Below are positions 20,629 to 29,193 of a stretch of DNA of 64,000 nucleotides, piece after piece; position 1 is the stretch's first letter, and every line of letters starts with the position of its first letter. The stretch spans positions 227,945-291,944 of the forward strand of contig NZ_AFWV01000009.1 in assembly GCF_000223985.1 (NCBI RefSeq), read 5' to 3'. The DNA comes from Thiocapsa marina 5811. GTDB lineage: Bacteria; Pseudomonadota; Gammaproteobacteria; Chromatiales; Chromatiaceae. The notes beneath the pieces were generated by a model, which was given only the letters and a program-made list of their open reading frames with translations, ran no database searches and had not been told where the DNA came from. Both the position numbers and the translations under genes were made by a program.

Positions 20629-20955
20629 CTAGAAGGGCAGCTTCATCCCGGGCGGTAAGGGCAACCCGGCGGTCAGCTCGGCCATGTTCTCCTTCGCCTT
20701 CTCGGCCACGCGCTGGCTTGCACCGTTCACGGCGGCGGTGATGAGATCCTCGAGCATCTCCTTGTCGTCGCCCATCACGCCCGGGTCGATCTCCACCCGA
20801 CTGACCTGGTAGCGGCCGTTCATGGTCACCTTGACCATGCCGCCGCCGGACTCGCCGACGACCTCTTCCAAGGCGAGCCGCTCTTGGGCCAGCTTCATGT
20901 CTTCCTGCATCTTCTGCGCTTGCTTGAGCAAGTTGCCGATTCCGCCTTTCATCAT
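20629..20955 (-). CDS. ybaB: Nucleoid-associated protein YbaB/EbfC
   Basis: The 108-residue protein is a dimeric DNA-binding protein of the YbaB/EbfC family. It starts with the Met/Lys/Gln-rich helix [17 protein letters not shown] and has the central motif [18 protein letters not shown]. Its position between dnaX and recR is the usual one. Confidence 0.96.
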   Translation of the reverse strand: MMKGGIGNLLKQAQKMQEDMKLAQERLALEEVVGESGGGMVKVTMNGRYQVSRVEIDPGVMGDDKEMLEDLITAAVNGASQRVAEKAKENMAELTAGLPLPPGMKLPF

Positions 20956-21155
20956 GCCTTGTCGCGGGAAACCCCGGCCGGATGGCCGAGGCGGGATAGC
21001 GCACGGCGCCGAACGCCGTCCATCTCCCGCATCCTCTCTTCTCGGTTGGCTATCTCTTCACAAAGATCCGTCGCAGTGCGACATCGGTTCGCCCGGCTCT
21101 CCGACCGGAGAGCCGGCATCGTATCCACGGCAGCCGGCCCCGGATCGGCCGGCCT

Positions 21156-22892
21156 TCAATCACTCGGCTCGATACTCCCGGCGATCCAGCTCGCGTCCAG
21201 CTCGTCCTGCATCGCGCGCGCCACCGGATCCTCCTCCATCGCGGAGACCGCGGCCTGACGACGCTCGCCGGTCTCGCGCTCGCGCCGCTGGGCGAGGGTC
21301 TCGCGCTGCGGCCGCGCCACCTGGATGTCGAGCTTCACCGCGGTACCCATGGTCTTTTCCAGGGCCGCATGCAGGCGCGATTCCGCACCCGGCGAGCGCA
21401 GATGCTCCGCGGCCGGGTCCAGGCCCAGCGAGAGCCGTCCGTCTGCCCAGCCTTTCAGATCACAATGATGGGCGATCTGGCTCGCGATGCCGCCCAACTC
21501 CAGACGATCGACAAGCGCGAGCCATTCCGCATGCGAGGTCAGCACGACCGCAGCCGCGGCGCCCGTGGTCTCCGTCGGCACGTGCGCCGCGGCCCTCGCG
21601 TGCCGCGCGGGTGCGGGCTCGGCGACGCGCGGCTCGGTGACCGGCCTCAACATCGAGACCGGCGAGGACGCCTGCGCGGACAACGGCGCGGACAACGCCG
21701 AGCCAACCGCGCCGCCTGCGGCCTCGGGCGGGTGCGTCGCATCGCCGGACGCGCTCTCCCGCAAGGTCGCGAGGCGCGCCGGCGCACGCGCCGGCTCATC
21801 GCGATGCGGGGCCGGTCGAAACGCCAAGGCGCGCAGCAGGACCATCTCGAAACCGGCGCGCGGATCGGGGGCCAGCGGCAGATCACCTTGCCCGGTCAAG
21901 GCCACCTGATAATAAAGCTGAAGATCCTCGGCCGGGAGACGCTCCGCCAGCGCCTTCAGACGCGCGGCATCCGGATCGTCCGGGGCCAACGTCTCGGGCA
22001 CCTGCTGGAGCAACGCCAAGCGGTGCAGCAGCGCGATCAGCTCGCGCAGCAGCTCTTCGAAATCCGGCGTCAGCGACGCCACGCGCTCGACCTCCGCCAA
22101 GACGCGCGCTGCGTCGCCCGCCGCCATGGCATCGAGCAAGTCCAACGTCAGATCGCCCGGCAGGGTCCCGAGCATGGTCCGCACGCCCGATTCATCCACG
22201 CGCCCGCCGCCGAAGGCGATCGCCTGATCGAGCAGACTCAAGCCGTCGCGCATGCTGCCGTCCGCCCCGCGCGCCAGCAAAGGCAGCGCCGAGGCCTGAA
22301 ACTCGAGTCCCTCGGCTTCCAGGACATGCTGGAGTCTGGCGCGGATCTCCTCGGGCAAGAGACGGCGCAGATTCAACTGCAGACAGCGCGAGAGCACCGT
22401 CACCGGGACCTTCTGCGGGTCGGTCGTCGCGAGCAGAAACTTCACATGCGGCGGGGGCTCCTCCAAGGTCTTCAACAAGGCGTTGAAGCTATGGTTGGAG
22501 AACATGTGCACCTCGTCGATCAGATAGACCTTGTAGCGTGCACGGGCCGGGGCATAGGGAACGTTGTCCAGAAGCTCGCGAGTTTGATCGACCTTGGTGC
22601 GCGAGGCGGCATCCACCTCGATCAGATCCACGAAACGCCCGCCGTCGATCTCGCGACAGGCCGAGCAGACACCGCAGGGGCGCGCGCTCACGCCCTCCTC
22701 GCAGTTCAGCGCCTTGGCGAGGATGCGGGCGAGCGTGGTCTTGCCGACACCGCGGGTGCCGGTAAAGAGATAGGCGTGATGGAGCTGGTCGCGATCGAGC
22801 GCATTGGAGAGTGCGCGGACCACATGCGATTGTCCGACCAGATCATCGAAGCTCTTGGGGCGCCATTTGCGGGCGAGCACCTGGTAGGACAT
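21156..22892 (-). CDS. dnaX: DNA polymerase III subunits gamma and tau
   Basis: This is the clamp-loader ATPase of the replicative polymerase. The 578-residue protein has Walker A GTRGVGKTT near residue 45, a zinc-binding cluster with CGVCSAC near residue 75, Walker B LIDEVHM, and sensor 1 LATTDP. The C-terminal third is a Pro/Ala-rich linker followed by a tau-like domain. I saw no A-rich slippery site of the E. coli type, so production of a separate gamma by frameshifting is not supported here. It heads dnaX-ybaB-recR. Confidence 0.96.
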   Translation of the reverse strand: MSYQVLARKWRPKSFDDLVGQSHVVRALSNALDRDQLHHAYLFTGTRGVGKTTLARILAKALNCEEGVSARPCGVCSACREIDGGRFVDLIEVDAASRTKVDQTRELLDNVPYAPARARYKVYLIDEVHMFSNHSFNALLKTLEEPPPHVKFLLATTDPQKVPVTVLSRCLQLNLRRLLPEEIRARLQHVLEAEGLEFQASALPLLARGADGSMRDGLSLLDQAIAFGGGRVDESGVRTMLGTLPGDLTLDLLDAMAAGDAARVLAEVERVASLTPDFEELLRELIALLHRLALLQQVPETLAPDDPDAARLKALAERLPAEDLQLYYQVALTGQGDLPLAPDPRAGFEMVLLRALAFRPAPHRDEPARAPARLATLRESASGDATHPPEAAGGAVGSALSAPLSAQASSPVSMLRPVTEPRVAEPAPARHARAAAHVPTETTGAAAAVVLTSHAEWLALVDRLELGGIASQIAHHCDLKGWADGRLSLGLDPAAEHLRSPGAESRLHAALEKTMGTAVKLDIQVARPQRETLAQRRERETGERRQAAVSAMEEDPVARAMQDELDASWIAGSIEPSD

Positions 22893-23120
22893 GCGTGATT
22901 CGAGTCGGACGAATTCCGTTTGGAGCAGAGGCCGAGGTGAATGGAGACGGTCATCCCCGGTGCCGGATCTTCCCGGTGGCCACCGTGTCGTCCATCCGGT
23001 TTTGAACGGGCGGCCTCAAGCGCCCTAGGGGCAATGGCCGAGCCGATCTTCATGCCGTGCGCGCCGAGGCTCGCGCGTCCGCCCCGATCAAACAGGACCG
23101 AGCCGGCCCGCGACTTGGGC

Positions 23121-23232
23121 GGCGGCCGACGCCAGCCACACCCCGGCACACGCTTCAACCGCTGCGGCTGCTCCCTTCCGGGCCTGACCGGGTTCACGGT
23201 TTCGCGTTGCGAGGGGACCGGCGCAAGCCACC
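23121..23232 (-). ncRNA. ffs: 4.5S signal recognition particle RNA
   Basis: On the minus strand the sequence holds the conserved SRP RNA core GGTCAGGCCCGGAAGGGAGC with the GGAA tetraloop, and the flanking strands CGCAACGC and GCGTGTGCCGG as in E. coli 4.5S RNA. The ends GGTGGCTTGCGCCGG and CTGGCGTCGGCCGCC pair almost completely, which sets the boundaries at about 112 nt. It lies upstream of dnaX on the same strand. Confidence 0.95.
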
Positions 23233-23386
23233 ATGACATTCGATCCGTGACCAAGCCGCGAATCGACGGGCAAGATTAACAAAGCCCGCGGGCGAAGACA
23301 AACGCCCGACGCCCGCGTTCGGCAGTCCGGCGCTGCTCGGAACACCGGCCACTGCGATGATCTTGCGCTGCGGGCTCGACTCGCGC

Positions 23387-23430
23387 CGGGTGGACAAGCG
23401 AAGCGCAATCCGCCAGCCCCGGTCGCGTAC
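23387..23430. repeat. Degenerate fragment of the GTAGGGTGGAC repeat
   Basis: The segment GGGTGGACAAGCGAAGCGC matches the left half of the dispersed repeat; the right half is not recognisable. It lies in the ~270-bp gap between ffs and the nucleotidyltransferase gene, which otherwise shows nothing identifiable. Confidence 0.55.
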
Positions 23431-23501
23431 GCCCAATTCCGGGCGAACGGTGGAGGTCGGCCGCGATCATGAACGTCGCCGGCAGCCCGAAGCAGCTCGC
23501 C

Positions 23502-24704
23502 TTACGGTGGATCCAGACGTTCGCCAGATGTCCGATCCGCAATGGACTTCGCAGCGGCCTGACGCCGCGCGACCCACTTCTGCATCCAGAAGCGATATTT
23601 TTCCGGATACCAGGCGGGCGTCATCAGCCGCCGCGGCAGATTCGGCAGCCGTCGGGCCTGGCGCAGCGCCCGCAAGCGCCAGGCGAACAGCCGATCCAGA
23701 CGCGGAGAGTCGAGCCGCGCCCAGAACCGCGCCTGCGCTCGGCGAGCCGCCGCAGTCGGACGCACGCCCGCCGGCAGCGGCTGACCGAACAGCTCCTGCA
23801 CGGCGAGAAGATGGGCGCCCACCGTATGCGCCAATCCCCGGCGCTTCAGGTCCGCCATGAGCCCCGGCCAGTCGATATCGACTGCCGCCGGCAAGGCCAG
23901 CAACCTCTTGAACTCAAGGAGTTGGCGTAGCGATCGTCGGTCAGTCCAGAACGCCTGATCCTGGACCTGATGATGCAGGGCGTTGTGCAGGAGCCGGTCG
24001 GCCAGGGTCGGAATCCGGATCCGCAGCCCGTCCCAGTCGTGCGTTTCGGCCCGGGCGAGCACGGCGCACAGGGGCAGCACCGCCTTCTGCGGCATGCCGC
24101 TGAAGAGATCGTAGTGCAATTCTACATAACCGTCCCCGGAGGAGTGGATGAGCGGCGGCAAATGATGCCCGGACGCGGTTGACCAGTGCAGTGGCTCGCG
24201 ATCGGGCGCCGGACCATCGGGCGACCGATAGTGATGGTAGCCAGCGGCCCGGAGCGCCGCGCCCGCGCGGTTGGCCTGATCGAGCGGCACGCCCAGATCC
24301 AGATCGCTCAGGACACGGGCAAACGCCAACGGGTACTGATCCGGCAGCAGGGCGATGGCGCCCTTGAGCAGGAGGGGGACGATCTCGGCTTGATTCAGAG
24401 TCGCGACGGTCTCCCGCAACACCCGGCGCAGCCGGCGGTTGCGGGCGTCGTTGCGCTCGTGGAGATAGGCGAGTGCCTGGCGGACATCCTCCGGCACCGG
24501 TTCGAGCGTATCCCGGTCCCGTTGGCCCGCACCCAGTTGTGCCGCATAGAGGCTCGGGGCCACCAGTTGTGTGGTGGCCAGGCCATAGAGTTCGCGCCAA
24601 TCGTCGATCGGGCCGGCGCCCGACCGCTCCGGACCGGCGTCGGCGTCGGCGGGATCGAGCAGGGCTGCCAGCGACCGCCAACGACGGCTGTGCAGCGAGG
24701 TCAC
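23502..24704 (-). CDS. Nucleotidyltransferase family protein (PF14907 type)
   Basis: The 400-residue protein resembles the uncharacterised nucleotidyltransferase family often found with PqqD and HPr-kinase-like genes. Its core has LLLKGAIALL followed by VLSDLDLGV, matching the KG and DxD metal-binding pattern of pol-beta-like folds. I start it at GTG 24704: GGGGGAGC lies just upstream and the GTG overlaps the TGA of the preceding kinase fragment (GTGA), indicating coupled translation. The C-terminal tail is Arg/Trp-rich and basic. The substrate is unknown. It is the last gene of the minus-strand locus 23.5-26.2 kb. Confidence 0.8.
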   Translation of the reverse strand: MTSLHSRRWRSLAALLDPADADAGPERSGAGPIDDWRELYGLATTQLVAPSLYAAQLGAGQRDRDTLEPVPEDVRQALAYLHERNDARNRRLRRVLRETVATLNQAEIVPLLLKGAIALLPDQYPLAFARVLSDLDLGVPLDQANRAGAALRAAGYHHYRSPDGPAPDREPLHWSTASGHHLPPLIHSSGDGYVELHYDLFSGMPQKAVLPLCAVLARAETHDWDGLRIRIPTLADRLLHNALHHQVQDQAFWTDRRSLRQLLEFKRLLALPAAVDIDWPGLMADLKRRGLAHTVGAHLLAVQELFGQPLPAGVRPTAAARRAQARFWARLDSPRLDRLFAWRLRALRQARRLPNLPRRLMTPAWYPEKYRFWMQKWVARRQAAAKSIADRTSGERLDPP

Positions 24705-25129
24705 GGCCGCTCCCCCGCGGCTGCCCGCAAGCATGCGGCCACCTGATCCTGCCCGGCGGCCAGATCCGGATAGGTCAGTGCGAAGGCCGGAAGCGCCTCG
24801 ATCCAGCGGGCCAATTCATCCAGCTTGAACTGCGTCAGGTCGCGGATCACCACTTCGGCGCCGATGATCCCCTGCAACGCCTGGACCGGGGACAGCGGCG
24901 TCACCCGGGCGACCTCCTCCGGGGCATAGCGCGGGAACAGCAGACAGAGCGGGCGCACCGGCCGAGTGACGGCGGGACCGCGGGCGGCCAGGAAACGCAC
25001 CCGTCGGCCGAAACGCTCCACCACCGGGGCTTCCTCCAGGTCCGGCCGACAGGGCCGGAGCACCGGCCAGCCGCCGGGCTTCAGACAAAGCGGCAGATTC
25101 AAACCCAACAGTTCCCCGGCCAGGGTCAC
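24701..25129 (-). CDS. C-terminal half of HPr-kinase-like protein (split or frameshifted)
   Basis: This frame continues the HPr-kinase-like domain that breaks off at 25126. Its first residues (VTLAGELLGLNLPLCLKPGG) are what is expected directly after the SDD motif of the upstream frame, so the two were one protein. A GTG at 25129 overlaps the upstream TGA as GTGA, so re-initiation is possible, but no ribosome-binding site precedes it. Adding one C after GACGAC would restore a single frame (SDDLVPVTLAG). The fragment is 142 residues and ends with RAAAGERP, overlapping the nucleotidyltransferase start. Confidence 0.65.
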   Translation of the reverse strand: MTLAGELLGLNLPLCLKPGGWPVLRPCRPDLEEAPVVERFGRRVRFLAARGPAVTRPVRPLCLLFPRYAPEEVARVTPLSPVQALQGIIGAEVVIRDLTQFKLDELARWIEALPAFALTYPDLAAGQDQVAACLRAAAGERP

Positions 25130-25896
25130 CGGTACCAGTCGTCGCTCAGCAGCGCGAAACCGGCGGCATTCAGCGCCGCCGCCAGCGTGGTCTTGCCCGA
25201 GCCGCCCGGCGCGATCAGCAGCAGCCCCTGCCCGTCCGGCGCGACCAGACCGGCACCGTGGAGCACCATCAAACGCTCGGCGGGCCGGCAGCCCAGATTG
25301 GCCAGGGCCGTAATGGTCGCGACCAAGGCCGCGTCGAGCCCCCGACCGCAGTCGAGGGTCTGGCCGTCGCACGCGAGCCGCCAGTCCGCGGCCGTGCCAT
25401 GCAGAGACAGCTCATGATCGACGCGGGACTGCTCTCCCTGCTCCGGCTCGGACTCCGACGACGGCTCCGAGGCATGCTCCAGCGCCAGCATCCAGCCGAG
25501 GTGCCGCTGGATCGCCGCCTCCTCGCACCATACACCCACCCGGCGATCGGCCAGCCACAGCGCCCGGGCGCCGTGCTCCGGCAGGCGCGGCCGGGGCGCG
25601 GGCCAGAACGGCGCGTCCGTGGTGCCGAGACGCCAGTCGATGGGGGTCTCGCCGCCGACGTCGAGCAGTCCGGCGCTCTGCCAATCGGCGACCAGGGTCA
25701 TGACCTGATCGTGCGCCAGCTCCGACGGCAGGGCGAAACGCTCCACGAGCAATCCGGCCAGCCGCTCCGGCGACAGTCCGACGGCGTGCAGATCCCAGAG
25801 CGCGCTCGCGGATGCGTCGAGCAGACACAGCCGCCGGTCGCCGGGGCGGGCGAGCAGGCGGCCGTGTCCAAGGGCGGTGGAGATGATCGACATCAT
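25126..25896 (-). CDS. PqqD-like domain fused to N-terminal half of HPr-kinase-like protein
   Basis: Residues about 1-85 resemble PqqD-type peptide-binding chaperones (LCLLDASASALWDLHAVG and a winged-helix pattern). After a variable middle section with an acidic stretch (about 143-158), residues about 205-253 form an HPr kinase-like P-loop domain with Walker A APGGSGKTT (about 229-237) and the acidic pair SDD (251-253). The frame stops three residues later (WYR), in the middle of the kinase fold; the remainder is in the -1 frame downstream. PqqD proteins present ribosomal peptides to modifying enzymes and HprK phosphorylates serine in a protein; whether this pair acts on a peptide is inference from context. 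Confidence 0.7.
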   Translation of the reverse strand: MMSIISTALGHGRLLARPGDRRLCLLDASASALWDLHAVGLSPERLAGLLVERFALPSELAHDQVMTLVADWQSAGLLDVGGETPIDWRLGTTDAPFWPAPRPRLPEHGARALWLADRRVGVWCEEAAIQRHLGWMLALEHASEPSSESEPEQGEQSRVDHELSLHGTAADWRLACDGQTLDCGRGLDAALVATITALANLGCRPAERLMVLHGAGLVAPDGQGLLLIAPGGSGKTTLAAALNAAGFALLSDDWYR

Positions 25897-25960
25897 CTGT
25901 TTCTCGCGTGCGTCCGCACCGGCGCCACGGGGGTCCGGAAGATCCGCGCCGTCCAGGCGG

Positions 25961-26140
25961 CTACTGTTGCGAGTCGGGCGCTGCCCGTGCCGAGGTCACC
26001 AACGTCAGCATGGCCGGCGCGGTCCATGCCGCCAGGGCGCCGAGGCGGGCGAGCGCGGCGCGGCGCTCGGGGTCGATCATGTCCGAGGCCGGGTCGTCGG
26101 TCGATGGTCGGGGAGAGCTCTGATCGTCGTTTGGTTGCAT
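25961..26140 (-). CDS. Short peptide, candidate substrate of the PqqD/HprK locus
   Basis: A 59-residue product has an acidic, polar leader (MQPNDDQSSPRPSTDDP) followed by ERRAALARLG and a hydrophobic run ending TSARAAPDSQQ. The RR plus hydrophobic core plus ARA-A resembles a twin-arginine-type export signal at the C-terminal end of the peptide rather than at the start. I chose ATG 26140; a GTG at 26173 would add 11 residues and neither start has a clear ribosome-binding site. It lies 64 bp upstream of the PqqD-HprK gene on the same strand. No family is recognised; a role as the modified substrate is inference. Confidence 0.5.
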   Translation of the reverse strand: MQPNDDQSSPRPSTDDPASDMIDPERRAALARLGALAAWTAPAMLTLVTSARAAPDSQQ

Positions 26141-26337
26141 CGTCGGGTTCTCGTCGGTTGATATGCGCAGCACGCATGCCTGTGGGATAGTCGGTCCTCA
26201 GACCGCCTCAAGGGCTTCTAACTTGCTCCCGAACTGCATGAACGTTCAACTGCCGCCTTCTACCATCCGATGACCGATTTATACCTCTGCAGGACCTTCA
26301 CAAGCCCGCATCGTCTGCTCTCGCCCGCTCGGATGCC

Positions 26338-27387
26338 ATGAATCGCCCGACGCTTCCCGCACTCAATGTCCACTGGCTCACCGATCCGACGGCCACCGGG
26401 GAGCCCCCGTCCGTTCCCGAAAGTCACGACCTGCAACGGGTGCAATTCCCGATTCCGCCCGACATCGGCCAGGCCTGGATGGAACGGCTGCCGCTGGCGG
26501 AGGGGGTCTCGCTGTTTCGCGGCATTCATCGATTTCGGCTCGAAGCACGCGGTCAACGTGTCCCGCTGGGTGAATTCAGCTACCGATTCCCCGAAACCAC
26601 GTTTTGCGCACAGGTCATGGATGGCGGAACCGCCCACCACAGGGAGCTTTATCCGCCTGCCGAGTTGAATTTCCAGCCGGGCCATGACTTTTTCCGTCTG
26701 GCCGATCGGTTTCACACCATTTCATCGATCGATTCCCCGGCCGACAGCGACATGACGGCGCTGATGGTCACCGAAACCGTATTGACACAGCTCATGGACG
26801 AGGAGGTAGCCAAGCAACTGCTCGTTTGGATCGGTTTGGATTCACCGCCGGCCGTCAAGGTGCTGCCCATTCCCCGATCCGTCTCCGCCCCGTTGCGGGC
26901 CGCGTTCTCGACCCAGTTGCAGGGAAGCTTGCAGCGGTTGTTCGCGCAGTCGAAGATCCTGGAGTATCTGTGCGCGCTCTGCGCCTACACGACGGCCGGC
27001 GACCCCCAAGCGCCGCGGCTCGCGGATCGGCGGGATCAGCTCCGGGAGCTCCACGATTATCTGACGCAATTGGAGGGACGCTTGCCCGGCCTGGAGGACT
27101 TGGCGGTGCAGTTCAGGATGTCCGCACGGCGACTCAACGCGGCCTTCGCCGAACAGTACGGCTTACCGATCTATGCCTTCATCGCCGACCGGCGGCTGAA
27201 CGAGGCCTATGCGGCGATTCGCGACAGCGAGGTTGCGCTCAAGGTCTTGGCCGACCGATTGGGTTACTCCCATGTCAACCACTTCAGCCGAGCATTTCGA
27301 CGCAAATTCGGTCATCCGCCGGGTCAGCTCCGTTGCCGGCGCGGGGCGGCGCAGAGTGGGGCCGAAAACGAAGGGGGAGCTAAGTAA
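26338..27387 (+). CDS. AraC-family transcriptional regulator
   Basis: The 349-residue protein has a C-terminal double helix-turn-helix of the AraC/XylS type (about 240-335): LEDLAVQFRMSARRLNAAFAE for the first HTH and ALKVLADRLGYSHVNHFSRA followed by FGHPPGQLR for the second. The N-terminal ~220 residues are a ligand-sensing domain of unknown specificity. It is transcribed divergently from the PqqD/HprK locus with about 200 bp between, so it may control that locus; this is inference from position only. Confidence 0.9.
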   Translation: MNRPTLPALNVHWLTDPTATGEPPSVPESHDLQRVQFPIPPDIGQAWMERLPLAEGVSLFRGIHRFRLEARGQRVPLGEFSYRFPETTFCAQVMDGGTAHHRELYPPAELNFQPGHDFFRLADRFHTISSIDSPADSDMTALMVTETVLTQLMDEEVAKQLLVWIGLDSPPAVKVLPIPRSVSAPLRAAFSTQLQGSLQRLFAQSKILEYLCALCAYTTAGDPQAPRLADRRDQLRELHDYLTQLEGRLPGLEDLAVQFRMSARRLNAAFAEQYGLPIYAFIADRRLNEAYAAIRDSEVALKVLADRLGYSHVNHFSRAFRRKFGHPPGQLRCRRGAAQSGAENEGGAK

Positions 27388-27463
27388 CCGTTTAGAAACC
27401 ACTTAGCCGTTCCGGTTCATTCTCCCCCTCTCCCCAACCCCTCTCCCGCGAGGGGCGAGGAGC

Positions 27464-27655
27464 TAAACCGCGTCCAGAGCGACATGCGTCATTTTCACTT
27501 TGTGTCGGGATTAGGGATTTTTCCGAACCTCATGGAGACTCGGTTTAGAATTTTAGATTTTTTAATCTCTTAAACCGCGCCGACTCCAACGAACGTCACG
27601 TCTGCCGGCGCCGATCCCATCCAAAAACGTCGCATACCGCGCTGGGCGCGGTTTA
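27464..27655 (+). repeat. Composite repeat: type B forward + type A reverse
   Basis: The type B element (27464-27547, 84 bp, TAAACCGCGTCCAGAGCG to CTCGGTTTA) and the type A element in reverse (27571-27655, 85 bp) are separated by a 23-bp A/T-rich spacer. The same order and spacing occur at 30859, 33527 and 36153. It lies between the AraC gene and the coiled-coil exported protein. Confidence 0.9.
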
Positions 27656-27875
27656 AAGGCGAAGCGCGGACGGACTTGGCCGAGGACCGATCGATTTCCG
27701 CCCTGCACCGGACCGATGCAACCTCCTCCGCTCGCCCGACACGCGAATCGACCCGACCGCCCCGGCGTGGCAGACTTGTCGCGTCCGACCCGTGGCCGGG
27801 TCCGAGCATCCGACACGGCGGAACCCGCCGACTCGGGACCCGTGCAAACAGACCCGCCGAGGCATCCTGATTCCC

Positions 27876-29147
27876 ATGCGTGCTATCGCCCCGCTCATCC
27901 TTCTCCTCGGAACGCTCGTCCTCGGCAGCGGCGACCTCGCCGCCGAGACCGAGGGCCCCGCGGCCGCTTCCTCCCAATCGGAGCCGGACGTCTGGAATCG
28001 GACCCTCGAGACCGCCTCCGATTGGTGGCAACGCTCGCGCGACTTTGCCGACCAAGCGGTCGCCGATGCCAAAGGACTCTTCGCCGACGATCAGGATTTT
28101 GCCCGGGTCTGGGGGACGGTCGTCCCCACGCTGGACTCGACATTGGAGCTGGAAGAGCGCCACGGCGAGCTGCCCGAGAAGACCTGGTTCGGCACCGACC
28201 AGCGCTCCAATCGCGAGGAGATCAATGCCCTGCTCGACACCGCGGTGGAGATCCTCTCGACCTCGCCGGTCCAAAACTACCGCGAACGGATCCGGATCCT
28301 CCAAGCCGAGATCGAGAAGGACCGCGCCGAGATCGCCGACGCCCGCCAGAAGCGCATCGCCGCCCCCGCGGAGTCAACCCTCAAGAAGACGGTCGCCGAT
28401 TACGATCGACTGATTGCATCGCTCGAGGACGACATCGATCGTCGCAACGGCGAGCTGGCCGCGGTGAAGCGGGAGTTTGCCGACGAGCTGCACGGAATGG
28501 GTCTCGACCTGGGCGACGATCAGCTCGAGCTGCTCCTTTCGACCGTCGTCGGCGACAATATGATCGATCTGGGCATCCTCTTCGACAACGTCAAGGCAGT
28601 CACCGCCCAGCTCGAGGTGCTGGTCGCCCAAAGCGGCGAGGATCTGCAGAGCGCGCGACGCTATTACGGCCTCTATGTCGTCCTGCTGCAGGCGCTCAAC
28701 CGCATGCACCTGCAGATCGAGGAGGCGATCGGGGAGCAGTACATCCCGCAGATCGACGCCATCATCGCGCGTGCGCAGGAGCTCTCCGGCGAGACTCGAC
28801 GGCTGCAGCGCGAGTCGCCGGGTCGCCGCGACGTCCTCGCGGCCAACCTGGAGGCACAGCAGCTGACCGTGCAGGCCGCCGAGATCTATCGCCGCTATCT
28901 CAGAGAACAGGCGACACAGGTCAAGCAAGCCAGACGCGAGCTCGAGAAGGATATCGCCGCCGCCTGGAACACCTACGAGACCGTCCGGGTCTCCGGCGAG
29001 CTGGTGAGCCTGGTGCGATCGAGCCAACAGCTGCTCGACGGCCTGATGAATCGCCAGGTTCCGACCCTGCGTCCCTTCGAAAACCTGGAGATGCAGCGCG
29101 AATTCCAGAAACTCACCGAGCAGCTGCGCAACCGCAGCGCCGGCTGA
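27876..29147 (+). CDS. Exported coiled-coil protein of unknown function
   Basis: I do not recognise a family. With ATG 27876 the 423-residue product starts with a signal peptide (MRAIAPLILLLGTLVLGSGDLAAE) and is predicted periplasmic. The body is almost all helical with long heptad-like stretches, for example YRERIRILQAEIEKDRAEI, LIASLEDDIDRRNGELAAV and the region 315-360 (YRRYLREQATQVKQARREL). It is rich in Glu, Arg, Leu and Gln and has no Cys. It may act as a structural or membrane-tethering protein. The FAH-family gene follows 46 bp downstream on the same strand and may be co-transcribed. Confidence 0.75.
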   Translation: MRAIAPLILLLGTLVLGSGDLAAETEGPAAASSQSEPDVWNRTLETASDWWQRSRDFADQAVADAKGLFADDQDFARVWGTVVPTLDSTLELEERHGELPEKTWFGTDQRSNREEINALLDTAVEILSTSPVQNYRERIRILQAEIEKDRAEIADARQKRIAAPAESTLKKTVADYDRLIASLEDDIDRRNGELAAVKREFADELHGMGLDLGDDQLELLLSTVVGDNMIDLGILFDNVKAVTAQLEVLVAQSGEDLQSARRYYGLYVVLLQALNRMHLQIEEAIGEQYIPQIDAIIARAQELSGETRRLQRESPGRRDVLAANLEAQQLTVQAAEIYRRYLREQATQVKQARRELEKDIAAAWNTYETVRVSGELVSLVRSSQQLLDGLMNRQVPTLRPFENLEMQREFQKLTEQLRNRSAG

Positions 29148-29193
29148 GACCCACATCCATCCGCTATCCACGAGACCCCGAGACCCAGAGACC

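Noticed and set aside
21156..22892. Programmed frameshift site in dnaX
   Set aside because: No A-rich slippery heptamer is present on the coding strand, so no gamma-producing shift of the E. coli type can be supported.
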